Of a DNA stretch of 64,000 nt, positions 7,142 through 15,611 are shown piece after piece; positions within the stretch are counted from its first letter, which is position 1, and every line of letters begins with the position of its first letter. The DNA is from UM-FILTER-47-13 sp964445195 (GTDB lineage Bacteria; Pseudomonadota; Alphaproteobacteria; Micavibrionales; Micavibrionaceae). A program made the position numbers and the translations under genes. The notes beneath the pieces were generated by a model. It ran no database searches and was not told the DNA's origin. It saw only the letters and a program-made list of their open reading frames with translations. The DNA is taken from assembly GCA_964445195.1 (NCBI GenBank), contig CAYUKA010000010.1, positions 1-64,000 on the forward strand. Reading direction: 5' to 3'.

Positions 7142-9799
7142 CTACAGATGCGGGGCGGCCCGCTGGGCGATGCCGGAAATACCCTGATTGATCGGCCCGG
7201 TCGCCATATTCGATCCCATAAAGGCGTACTGAACCAGGCTGGCGGCCGGGTCACCGGCCTGCTCGGCAAAGGTCGAGACGCTGGCGCCGATCCAGCGCAG
7301 GATATTGTTCGGGATCAGGTCGACCAGCTTGAACGAAGCCATCGCCATCATATAAACCAGAATGACATAGATAATCGTATTGAACAGGTAATCGGCTGCG
7401 CCGCGTAAATACTCGATTGTTCCGACCTGTGCGCCCGGCATGGCATCTGTGCCCGGCGTGACGGTTTTACCCATATCGTCAATATCAAAGCCCATGACGC
7501 TGGAGGTGACGACCGGCCAGATATCGTTGAGAATCTGGACCTGGGAGCTGAAAATAATGATTCCGGCGAGAAGACCGAAAATAATCAGGATCGGGCGAAT
7601 CAGGATTTCGAAAATCAGGTAATAACCGTTCATCGCGACCGGTCCCGGCAGGCCTTCGCCGTCAATGCGGACATGGGCCAGTGCCCACAGGGGCAGGCCG
7701 ACCATGGCCTCGAAAATACTCTTGACCCAGCCGCCGACCGCGAAGAAGAAATAGATGAACGGCAGGAACGGCAAAATATAAAACAGGATAAAGCCGATCG
7801 ACAGGCCGATCATCGCGATTTGGCCGGCAAAGCTGGAAGCCGCCAGCGCCACGCTGCCGACCAGGTTTGCGCCCATGATGTTGGCGATCCCGCCGCCGAC
7901 GCCGGCGCCAAAGGAAAAGCCGAGATTGGTCACGGCGCTTTCGATCAGGCTGCGCCCAATGCCGACCAGCAGCGCCAGCGGGTGAATATCCCGGTTCTGG
8001 TGGATATTGACCAGCCCGTCCAGGCCGAAGATCGACAGGACGGTATCGATAAAGACGTTGCCTTCGGGCGCGACCATGTTCGACCACCAGAATTGCTGAG
8101 CGTAGAAATAAGCCACCGCCATATTGCGGTCGCGGTTGTTCTCGAACTCGATCATCTCGCCGTTGGATAAAACGGGATCGTACCGGTCAAGACCGGTGAC
8201 GAAATCGTTATGGATGCGGCGCTGGTTTTTGACATGCTCCATGATCGAGGGGTAGTGCTCAGCCGTTGGTACGCCATAAACGGCCGAGAACATACTACCG
8301 GTATATTCGGCGATTTTCTGGTACCAGATGCCGGCCCCGGCCCAGCCGAGCGGCAGGTAATCCTGGTTCCATGCGGCGGCGATTTGCGCTTCGCGGGCCT
8401 CATCAATCAGAGCCGGGATATAATCGTTAAACCAGCCTAACGTATCGGCAATATAGGCGTTGTCGGGCAGCGGGGCTGCCGGATCGCGTACGACGACGGG
8501 CATCATGCGCAGGGCAATATTCTCGGCGAAAAAGTTATTTGGCCCGTCTTCCCACAAATCCTGTACCAGTTCGTAATAGCCTTCCTGCATGACCATGGCG
8601 CCGGGCTGGGTGACATCGCGCGTATGGAATACCAGCTCGCCGCAAACCGGTTTGACATGGCCTGTCATGCGCTCGTAATCCTCTGCGTCTTCGATACCAA
8701 AGCGCAGCGTGATATCGCCATTATTCGCATATTCAAGGGCTGTGATAAATGGCGTGCCAAGGAAGGGCGCGTTGATCGGCCCCGGAAAATCTTCCGGGAA
8801 AACAATATACGGTTCAACAACCCTGCGGTTCATTAATTCCTCGGCGTAACGGCAGGTTAGCGCGACGAAAGTAAATTCAACCAGATTGTCGATTTGCGGT
8901 GCGTCCGGCCGGGCGACAAGCGTGGCCGGCTCGCCGAGAACCGGTGTGCCGCCAAGATTGCCCATAAATTCGATCCAGCCGTTGGTGGCCAGCCCCGACC
9001 CCCATTTGGCGATCACCAGGGTCATGAGCTGGGCGAAATTCATACCGAAAGAGAGCGGTGTTAACAGGGCAATGGCGAAGATCAGGCGCACAGGCGCCCA
9101 CATACCGTTAAAGCGCTTGCCGAACGGTGTGCCGGATTGGGCCGTTTCGCCGACGATCGTGACGAACATATACATCATGATCATAAATCCGACCGCTAAC
9201 ACGCCGATATTGTAAAAGTGGAACAGCGTATGCAGGGCAATATGGTATTGATTCGGCAGGTCATAGACCGGCCCGACCGGTGTAAAGCCGGGTCCCATGG
9301 CAAAGGCCAGGTGACACTGTGCGCCCTGGATGGCACAGGAATTGAAGATCGGGACCGGGTCCTCGAAGCCGAAGGTCAGATCGAGCATGCGGAACGCCAG
9401 ATCATACAGCGGCGCATCCGTTTCAAAGAAGAAGGTATAATCGTTCGGCGCGGCGCCGGCGGACGGGATCAGGAACGTGCCGATCAGCAGCGCAAACTGC
9501 ATGAACAGGATCACGATACCGGCGAGCAGCGTGAAAAATATGATGACCTGATCGGCATTCTCTTTTTTGAATTCCAGGTGCCGGCGCGCCTCGAAAATGA
9601 CATGCCTGATGCCGAACCGTCCGGCATTGGCCGGATTGAGATAGGGGTGATGCGCCGGCAGCAGCCGCACGCTGGCATAAATATGGGCCATAAACAGGGC
9701 AATATGGGCAAAGCCGGACAGGAATAGCGCGCTGAAACGTGGGATAATACCCGGTAACATCGTATAGCGCAGGACTGAACCGGTGGTCACATGTTTCAT
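7142..9799 (-). CDS. DotA/TraY-family membrane protein, paralog 4 (last of array)
   Basis: 885 residues, the shortest copy. A conserved N-terminal block (RLLPAHHPYL, then GRFGIRHV) precedes the first span at about 80-105. Next come spans flanking ETAQSGTPFGKRFN, and AKWGSGLATNGW, which match the DotA/TraY pattern. A large, probably periplasmic domain carries two Cys shared by all copies (one in LTCRYAEEL, one in VCGEL near residue 386). The C-terminal membrane block contains FLPFIYFFFAVGGW and EAMVGLPLWALAHVRIDG. DotA is an inner-membrane component of type IVB (Dot/Icm) secretion and TraY its conjugation counterpart. Only 3 bases separate it from the preceding stop, and a strong site (GGGAGGA) precedes the ATG. 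Confidence 0.8.
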   Translation of the reverse strand: MKHVTTGSVLRYTMLPGIIPRFSALFLSGFAHIALFMAHIYASVRLLPAHHPYLNPANAGRFGIRHVIFEARRHLEFKKENADQVIIFFTLLAGIVILFMQFALLIGTFLIPSAGAAPNDYTFFFETDAPLYDLAFRMLDLTFGFEDPVPIFNSCAIQGAQCHLAFAMGPGFTPVGPVYDLPNQYHIALHTLFHFYNIGVLAVGFMIMMYMFVTIVGETAQSGTPFGKRFNGMWAPVRLIFAIALLTPLSFGMNFAQLMTLVIAKWGSGLATNGWIEFMGNLGGTPVLGEPATLVARPDAPQIDNLVEFTFVALTCRYAEELMNRRVVEPYIVFPEDFPGPINAPFLGTPFITALEYANNGDITLRFGIEDAEDYERMTGHVKPVCGELVFHTRDVTQPGAMVMQEGYYELVQDLWEDGPNNFFAENIALRMMPVVVRDPAAPLPDNAYIADTLGWFNDYIPALIDEAREAQIAAAWNQDYLPLGWAGAGIWYQKIAEYTGSMFSAVYGVPTAEHYPSIMEHVKNQRRIHNDFVTGLDRYDPVLSNGEMIEFENNRDRNMAVAYFYAQQFWWSNMVAPEGNVFIDTVLSIFGLDGLVNIHQNRDIHPLALLVGIGRSLIESAVTNLGFSFGAGVGGGIANIMGANLVGSVALAASSFAGQIAMIGLSIGFILFYILPFLPFIYFFFAVGGWVKSIFEAMVGLPLWALAHVRIDGEGLPGPVAMNGYYLIFEILIRPILIIFGLLAGIIIFSSQVQILNDIWPVVTSSVMGFDIDDMGKTVTPGTDAMPGAQVGTIEYLRGAADYLFNTIIYVILVYMMAMASFKLVDLIPNNILRWIGASVSTFAEQAGDPAASLVQYAFMGSNMATGPINQGISGIAQRAAPHL

Positions 9800-9802
9800 C
9801 GG

Positions 9803-12667
9803 TTATCCTCCCTGCCCGCGGGCGCCCAGTTCCGCCATGGCCTGCCGCCCCTGCTGGGCCGCCGTACCAATGCTGCCGGCGGCCTGGCGCATCGGGTTTG
9901 AAACCATGTTGGCGCCGATAAAGCTGTTCCGGACCAGGTTCTGGGCCGGATCGGTATTCTGGTCGCCGAAGGTCGAGACACTGGCTCCCATCCAGCGCAG
10001 CAGGTGGTTCGGGATCAGGTCAATCAGTTTAAAGCTCGACATGCCCAGCATGTAAACCATGATCGTGTAAACAATCGTAAAGAAGAACTCGTCCAGTATG
10101 CCACGCAGATATTCGATACTGCCAGCGTCTCCGCCTTTTGTCATGTCATAGGAGTCAAAGCCCGCTGTGTTTGAGACGACGAGATCCCAGACCTCGTGCA
10201 GAATCTGTACCTGCGCGCTGAACAGGGTAATACTGGCGATGAAGCCAAAGATAATCAGGACCGGCCGCAGGAAAATTTCAAGGATCAGATAATAACCGCC
10301 CATCGCCGCATCACCGGGCAGGCCGTTACCGTCAATCCGGATATGGGCGAGCGCCCACAGCGGCACGCCGACCATCGCCTCGAGAATCGCCTTGATCCAG
10401 CCGCCGACCGCGAAGAAGAAATAGATAAACGGCAGGAACGGAATCACGTAAAACAGCACAAACCCGACTGCCAGGCCGATCATCGCGACCTGGACCAGAA
10501 AACTGCTGGAGGTGCCAGCGACCTGGCCGAACATTTGCGGTCCGAGAAGGCTGGCCATACCGGCCCCCATCGAATAGCCGAGATTCCGGATCGACGAATC
10601 GACAATCGAGCGGCCAATCGCGGCAAGCAGGGCGAGAGGGTGTATATTCTCGGCTTCGTTCGCTGTAATGTTCATCAACCCTTCCAGCCCGAACAGGGAA
10701 ATAATGCCGTCGATAAACGCGTTGGCTGTCAAGGGCATTTCATCATTATTTTCCCGCCAGAGCGACATCATATGGAACATGGCTTTACCGATTTCTTCCC
10801 CCTCGTCGTCACTCATGTGGACGGGTGCATCGGTACCGCGGCGGAAACGACCGGCTGTTTCAGCCGAAACGCTGGAATCGCTGCCGGCGCGTTGCTGCCA
10901 GATTTCTTCCATAACGTACGGATAGTTTTTCGGCATGGGCAGGGACTGGACGGCGCTGATCAGGCCGCCATTGATCTGGGCGACCTTGTTGTACCAGATG
11001 GCTGCACCGCCCCAGCCCAGTTCAAGCAATTGTTCGAACCATTCAGGTGACTGGCGTTGTAATAACACGGCGGCGTTGATCAGAACCTCGGCTTCTCCTT
11101 CGAAGGCTTCACGCAAGGCGCTGAGTTCTACGGCCGTTGGTAGCGGCGCCAGCGGATTGTTGCCGATTGACAGGTGCCGGTCGGCCATGCGAATGCCAAA
11201 ATCACGCATAGAGCCGCCCAGAAACCCTGTATCCGCGCATTCGCCGGACGCACTGCACCAGACATTCCGCATCAGGTCGTACCATTCGCTGAGCATGAAC
11301 CAGGAACCCGGTTCTGTCACGCCCCCGAAACCGCCGCCGACATCTTCCGGCATATAGGTCATATCAAGAGTGAGTTCACCGCAGAAGGGAGCCACTTCAC
11401 CATCCCATGACTGGTGGGCCGATCCGGCGCCGGGCTGGTCACGCAGTTCGCCGAACCGGACATGCATCTTGCCGCCACGGAAATAGGTAACCGCTTCGAC
11501 AAAATCTGTGTCTTCAAGGTTGAGCGGCGCCATCGTCACATCGTTGGGATTGATCAGCCAGGCTTCGAGATCAACCTGGGGGCGGGTCGGGCGCTCATGA
11601 TACATGCGCATATAGGCTTCATAACAGACACCGAGGATGGAGCCAAATTCTGTCAGCCGGTTAATCGGGGGCGTCTCGGGCCGGGCGACCAGCGTATCGA
11701 CATCACCAAGCAGCGTATCTTCGCCGGTTAACGCCTCGTTATAAATAATCCAGCCATTGGTCGCAAAGGACGATCCCCATTTCGCGCCATACATCAGGAT
11801 CCACTGTGCCGGGTTCAGCCCGTGTGCAATCGGGACCAGCAGGCCCATCGCCATGACGATCCTGAAGGGCGACCATATCTGGTTGAAGCGCTTGCCGAAC
11901 GGGGTGCCCGTCTGTACCGTTTCAGTACCCAGCGCAAAAACGAAATACAGGAAAATAAAGACACCGATCGCCATCAGGCCAATACTGTAAACCTGGATCA
12001 TGCCGCGCAGCGCTTCGTGGAACGGCCAGGGGAAGACCAGATCATGGGTGCCGACGCGGGCGTAATCGGTGTAAATGATATCGTCGGGCGTCATGATCCG
12101 GCTGGACTGTCCGAGATCAAAGCAGGTTACGCCGGTGACAACACATGAATAGCCGCCGCCGCGGTCGTTGAAGAAACTGTTGCCGGTCGGTCCGTCATAG
12201 CCGGGCAGACCGAAGACGCGGTCGAGCAGGACAAAGGCAAGCTCGTGCGTGGCGTCCGGCGTTTCGAAATAAAAGAAGAAGTCGCGCGGATCGCTACTGC
12301 CATAGAGCAGGGCGCCAACTGCCGCATGGGCCACATCAACAAAGCCGGCCATAAACAACATGGCAAGCTGGGCGGCGAGAATGAGCATCCCGAGTATCAT
12401 CAATCCATAAATCAGAACCTGGTCAATCGTGTCTTTGCTGATGACCAGGTTATTGCCGGCCTCGATCAGGACATGCCGGATACCGAACCGGCCCATATTT
12501 TCCGGGCTGAGATACGGATGGCCGTCGGGCAGAAGCCTGACGGCGCGGTAAATCTGGGCCATGAAAAAGGCAACATACGAAAAACCTGAATAAAACAGCC
12601 CTTCCAGACGCGGCCAGATTTGCGGCGTCAGTGAATATTTTAAAACTGCTCTTGTCTTTATTCTCAT
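9803..12667 (-). CDS. DotA/TraY-family membrane protein, paralog 3
   Basis: 954 residues with the same architecture as its neighbours: conserved N terminus (RLLPDGHPYL, GRFGIRHV), ETVQTGTPFGKRFN and AKWGSSFATNGW in the first membrane region, GWGGAAIWYNKVAQINGG in the extracytoplasmic domain, HPLALLAAIGRSIVDS, and a C-terminal block with IPFLPFIYFFFAVGGW and EAMVGVPLWALAHIRIDG. It is closest to the copy upstream: both share a segment with a Cys pair, FDLGQ, IIYTDY and VFPWPFHEAL that the other two lack, suggesting the most recent duplication. The C-terminal tail is Gly/Gln-rich and probably cytoplasmic. It starts 45 bases after the previous stop. Confidence 0.8.
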   Translation of the reverse strand: MRIKTRAVLKYSLTPQIWPRLEGLFYSGFSYVAFFMAQIYRAVRLLPDGHPYLSPENMGRFGIRHVLIEAGNNLVISKDTIDQVLIYGLMILGMLILAAQLAMLFMAGFVDVAHAAVGALLYGSSDPRDFFFYFETPDATHELAFVLLDRVFGLPGYDGPTGNSFFNDRGGGYSCVVTGVTCFDLGQSSRIMTPDDIIYTDYARVGTHDLVFPWPFHEALRGMIQVYSIGLMAIGVFIFLYFVFALGTETVQTGTPFGKRFNQIWSPFRIVMAMGLLVPIAHGLNPAQWILMYGAKWGSSFATNGWIIYNEALTGEDTLLGDVDTLVARPETPPINRLTEFGSILGVCYEAYMRMYHERPTRPQVDLEAWLINPNDVTMAPLNLEDTDFVEAVTYFRGGKMHVRFGELRDQPGAGSAHQSWDGEVAPFCGELTLDMTYMPEDVGGGFGGVTEPGSWFMLSEWYDLMRNVWCSASGECADTGFLGGSMRDFGIRMADRHLSIGNNPLAPLPTAVELSALREAFEGEAEVLINAAVLLQRQSPEWFEQLLELGWGGAAIWYNKVAQINGGLISAVQSLPMPKNYPYVMEEIWQQRAGSDSSVSAETAGRFRRGTDAPVHMSDDEGEEIGKAMFHMMSLWRENNDEMPLTANAFIDGIISLFGLEGLMNITANEAENIHPLALLAAIGRSIVDSSIRNLGYSMGAGMASLLGPQMFGQVAGTSSSFLVQVAMIGLAVGFVLFYVIPFLPFIYFFFAVGGWIKAILEAMVGVPLWALAHIRIDGNGLPGDAAMGGYYLILEIFLRPVLIIFGFIASITLFSAQVQILHEVWDLVVSNTAGFDSYDMTKGGDAGSIEYLRGILDEFFFTIVYTIMVYMLGMSSFKLIDLIPNHLLRWMGASVSTFGDQNTDPAQNLVRNSFIGANMVSNPMRQAAGSIGTAAQQGRQAMAELGARGQGG

Positions 12668-12712
12668 CGTTTCGTCGTTATGTGCTCAGTCTATTCTGTT
12701 ATAGCGCTCCAT

Positions 12713-15565
12713 CTATTGCGTTCGGGCTGCCAGTTCACGGACGGCCTGTCCGCTCTCCTGCGCGACTTTACCGACCTGGCCGGCGGCCTGGGCAACCGGC
12801 TGCGAGGCCATATTGGCGCCGATCATGCTGTTCCGGACAAGGTTCTCGGCCGGATCACCGCTCTGGTCGCCGAAGGTCGAAACGCTGGTGCCCATCCAGC
12901 GCAATATGTGGTTCGGGATCAGATCGATCATCTTGAAGCTGGCCATACCCAGCATATAAACGATGATCGCGTAAATCACGGTAAAGAAGAACTTGTCAAC
13001 GGCACCGCGCAGATAACGCATGCCGTCTGTCTCGTTAACATCAAGCGCTTTGGCCGCTTCGGCGTTGAACCCGGTCAGGTTCGAGGTCACGATCGGCCAG
13101 ATTTCATGCAGGATCTGGACCTGCGCGGCATAGATAATAATACTGGCGATAAAGCCGAAAATAATCAGGATCGGCCGCAGGAAAATTTCCAGTACCAGAT
13201 AATAACCGTTCAACGCCGCATCGCCGGGCAGGCCGTTACCGTCGATGCGGATATGGGCCATCGCCCAGAGCGGCACGCCGACCATCGCTTCGAAGATTCC
13301 CTTGATCCAGCCGCCGACCGCGAAGAAGAAATAGATGAACGGCAGGAACGGCACGACATAGTACAGGATAAAGCCGACCGTGATGCCGATCATCGCGATC
13401 TGGGATAAAAAGCCGCTGGCTGTCATGGCCACCCGGCCGGCCATATGGGTACCGAAGGCGTTGATAATGCCGCCGCCCAGACCGGCCGCTGCCGAATAAC
13501 CCAGATTACGGATCGCGGCGTCCATCACCCCTTTGCCGATTGTGGCCAGCTGCGCGAGCGGGTGAACCTGCAGGTCGGCATTTTCGTGGATATTGAACAG
13601 GCCAGACAGGCCGAAGATCATGGCGATCGCATCCTGATAAATATTGCCGCTGGTGTCCATTTGCGAGTAATGATCGGACCATAATTTTTGCGTTGCAAAC
13701 AGGACCTTTGCAATCGGCTGGTCTTCCTCGTCGGCTAATTCAACAGCCTGGTCCGGGCCGATGAACAGCTGGTGCCGTTCAAAACCCGGCAGGTCGGTGT
13801 CAGCGGCGGCCCTTTTCTGCCGTATATCTTCCATGACCATCGGGTATTTCTTAATTGCCGGCATACTCATCACCGCCCCCTGAAGAGAGCCGTTCAGGCG
13901 CGCGACCCGGTTGTACCAGACTGCCGCACCGCCCCAGCCAAGCGCGGTCAGTTCCTCTGTCCATTCCGGTGAGCCGCGCTGGGCGATTACGCCCACTTCG
14001 GCGGCTATATCAAAAATTTCCTGCCAGTTGCCGAGCAACCGGTTCATAACGGTGCTGTCCGGCAGCGGCGCATTGGGATCGTTGAAATAGGGCAGGTAAC
14101 GGCAGTTTATATTCTGGGCGATTTGCCGGTTGAGTGTACCCGTACCATCGGTATAACCAACTCCGCAGGCACCGCCGCCTGCAAAAAGTGCGGCGGCGCT
14201 GAAATCGCCGGCGACGGCCCAGAAAAACTGGATCGTGTCATAGTAATGCGCCAGGACCTCAAGCGATCCCGGTGAGCCGACAGGATCAAGGTCGGTGACC
14301 TGCAGGACCAGTTCGCCGCAATAAGGCGCGACGCGGCCGTCGTAATTCTGATACTGGTCGGCGCGCAGTTCGCCGAACCGGATATGGATGTCGCCCGTGT
14401 CAAAATACTCTGCAGCATCAAGAAACTCTTCAACATCCAGAAGCCGTTCCGGGGCAAGAGCCGCATTCTGAGGGTTTACAAGCCAGGCATCTATGAAAAC
14501 CGGCAGTCTGTTATCGCGCTCGTGATACACCAGCTCATAGGCGATTTTACAGGCCGCGACAATGGTGAAGAATTCGGTCATCGTGTTGGCGGGGGGCCCG
14601 TTCATTTCAGCAATCAGCGTCTCCTGATTTCCAAGCAGGGTGTTACCGCCTTCCATGGCCGTTTCGTTAAACAGGACCCAGCCGTTGGTCGCAAAGCCCG
14701 AGCCCCATTTCGCGGCGTACAGCATAATCCATTGCGCCGAGTTCAGCCCGTGCGCCTCGGGCAACGGTACCAGCATGCCGATTGCCGCAACGATCCGCAG
14801 CGGTGCCCAGACCTGATTAAAGCGGCGCCCGAACGGTGTGCCGCTCTGGGCGGTTTCGGCGACAACCGCGGTCACAAAATACAGGAAAATGAAAACAGCG
14901 ATGATCAGCAGGCCGAAATTATAGACCTCAAACATCGCGTGCAGAGCTTCGTGGAAGGGCCAGGGAAATACAAGAGCATGGGTGCCGGCGCGGACGTAAT
15001 CGGTATAAATGATGGTGTCGGGCGTCAGTTCACGCGTTGTCTGTCCAAGATCGAAACAGGGCACGCCGCTGACAACACATGTCGTGCCGCGGCCGATATC
15101 GACGAACATGTCAGGCAGGCCGAAGACCCGGTCGAGAATCACGAACGCGACATCATGTGTCGCGTCCGGGATCAGGAAATAATCACCGAACGTATCCGGA
15201 ACCGGCCCGAGACTGCCGGCACTGGCGCCGGCGATAAACAGGGTCAACAGCAATAACATTAGCTGGGCGCATAAAATGACAATCCCGACCAGCATCAGGA
15301 TGAAGACAATGACCTGGTCGATATTCTCCCGGCGTAATACAAGGTTGGATGCAGCGGCGGCGATGACGTGCCGGATACCGAACCGGCCCATATTGGCCGG
15401 TTGCAGATAAGGATGGCCGTCGGGCAACAGCCTGACGATACGGTAAGTCTGGGCCATGAAAAAGGCGATGTAAGAAAAACCGGAGAAAAAAAGGTCCTGC
15501 AGGCGCGGCAGAATCTGCGGCGTCAGTGTGTAACGTAGGAATTTGCTCGTTGCCTCATTTTGCAT
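12713..15565 (-). CDS. DotA/TraY-family membrane protein, paralog 2
   Basis: 950 residues. Shared blocks in order: RLLPDGHPYLQPANMGRFG (about 50-68), a first span at 85-115, ETAQSGTPFGRRFN with AKWGSGFATNGW, an extracytoplasmic domain with YCGELVLQ and LGWGGAAVWYNRVARLNG, HPLAQLATIGKGVMDA, then the membrane block VPFLPFIYFFFAVGGW, EAMVGVPLWAMAHIRIDG and FKMIDLIPNHILRWMG. The extracytoplasmic domain has extra Cys (GGGACGVGY) not seen in the other copies, and is the most variable part. The ATG at 15565 has only a weak ribosome site; coupling to the upstream copy, 46 bases away, is likely. Confidence 0.8.
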   Translation of the reverse strand: MQNEATSKFLRYTLTPQILPRLQDLFFSGFSYIAFFMAQTYRIVRLLPDGHPYLQPANMGRFGIRHVIAAAASNLVLRRENIDQVIVFILMLVGIVILCAQLMLLLLTLFIAGASAGSLGPVPDTFGDYFLIPDATHDVAFVILDRVFGLPDMFVDIGRGTTCVVSGVPCFDLGQTTRELTPDTIIYTDYVRAGTHALVFPWPFHEALHAMFEVYNFGLLIIAVFIFLYFVTAVVAETAQSGTPFGRRFNQVWAPLRIVAAIGMLVPLPEAHGLNSAQWIMLYAAKWGSGFATNGWVLFNETAMEGGNTLLGNQETLIAEMNGPPANTMTEFFTIVAACKIAYELVYHERDNRLPVFIDAWLVNPQNAALAPERLLDVEEFLDAAEYFDTGDIHIRFGELRADQYQNYDGRVAPYCGELVLQVTDLDPVGSPGSLEVLAHYYDTIQFFWAVAGDFSAAALFAGGGACGVGYTDGTGTLNRQIAQNINCRYLPYFNDPNAPLPDSTVMNRLLGNWQEIFDIAAEVGVIAQRGSPEWTEELTALGWGGAAVWYNRVARLNGSLQGAVMSMPAIKKYPMVMEDIRQKRAAADTDLPGFERHQLFIGPDQAVELADEEDQPIAKVLFATQKLWSDHYSQMDTSGNIYQDAIAMIFGLSGLFNIHENADLQVHPLAQLATIGKGVMDAAIRNLGYSAAAGLGGGIINAFGTHMAGRVAMTASGFLSQIAMIGITVGFILYYVVPFLPFIYFFFAVGGWIKGIFEAMVGVPLWAMAHIRIDGNGLPGDAALNGYYLVLEIFLRPILIIFGFIASIIIYAAQVQILHEIWPIVTSNLTGFNAEAAKALDVNETDGMRYLRGAVDKFFFTVIYAIIVYMLGMASFKMIDLIPNHILRWMGTSVSTFGDQSGDPAENLVRNSMIGANMASQPVAQAAGQVGKVAQESGQAVRELAARTQ

Positions 15566-15611
15566 GCCGTTTTGTCACCAAAAGTTCTTTCCTGCCCGTC
15601 TGTCCTGCCTG

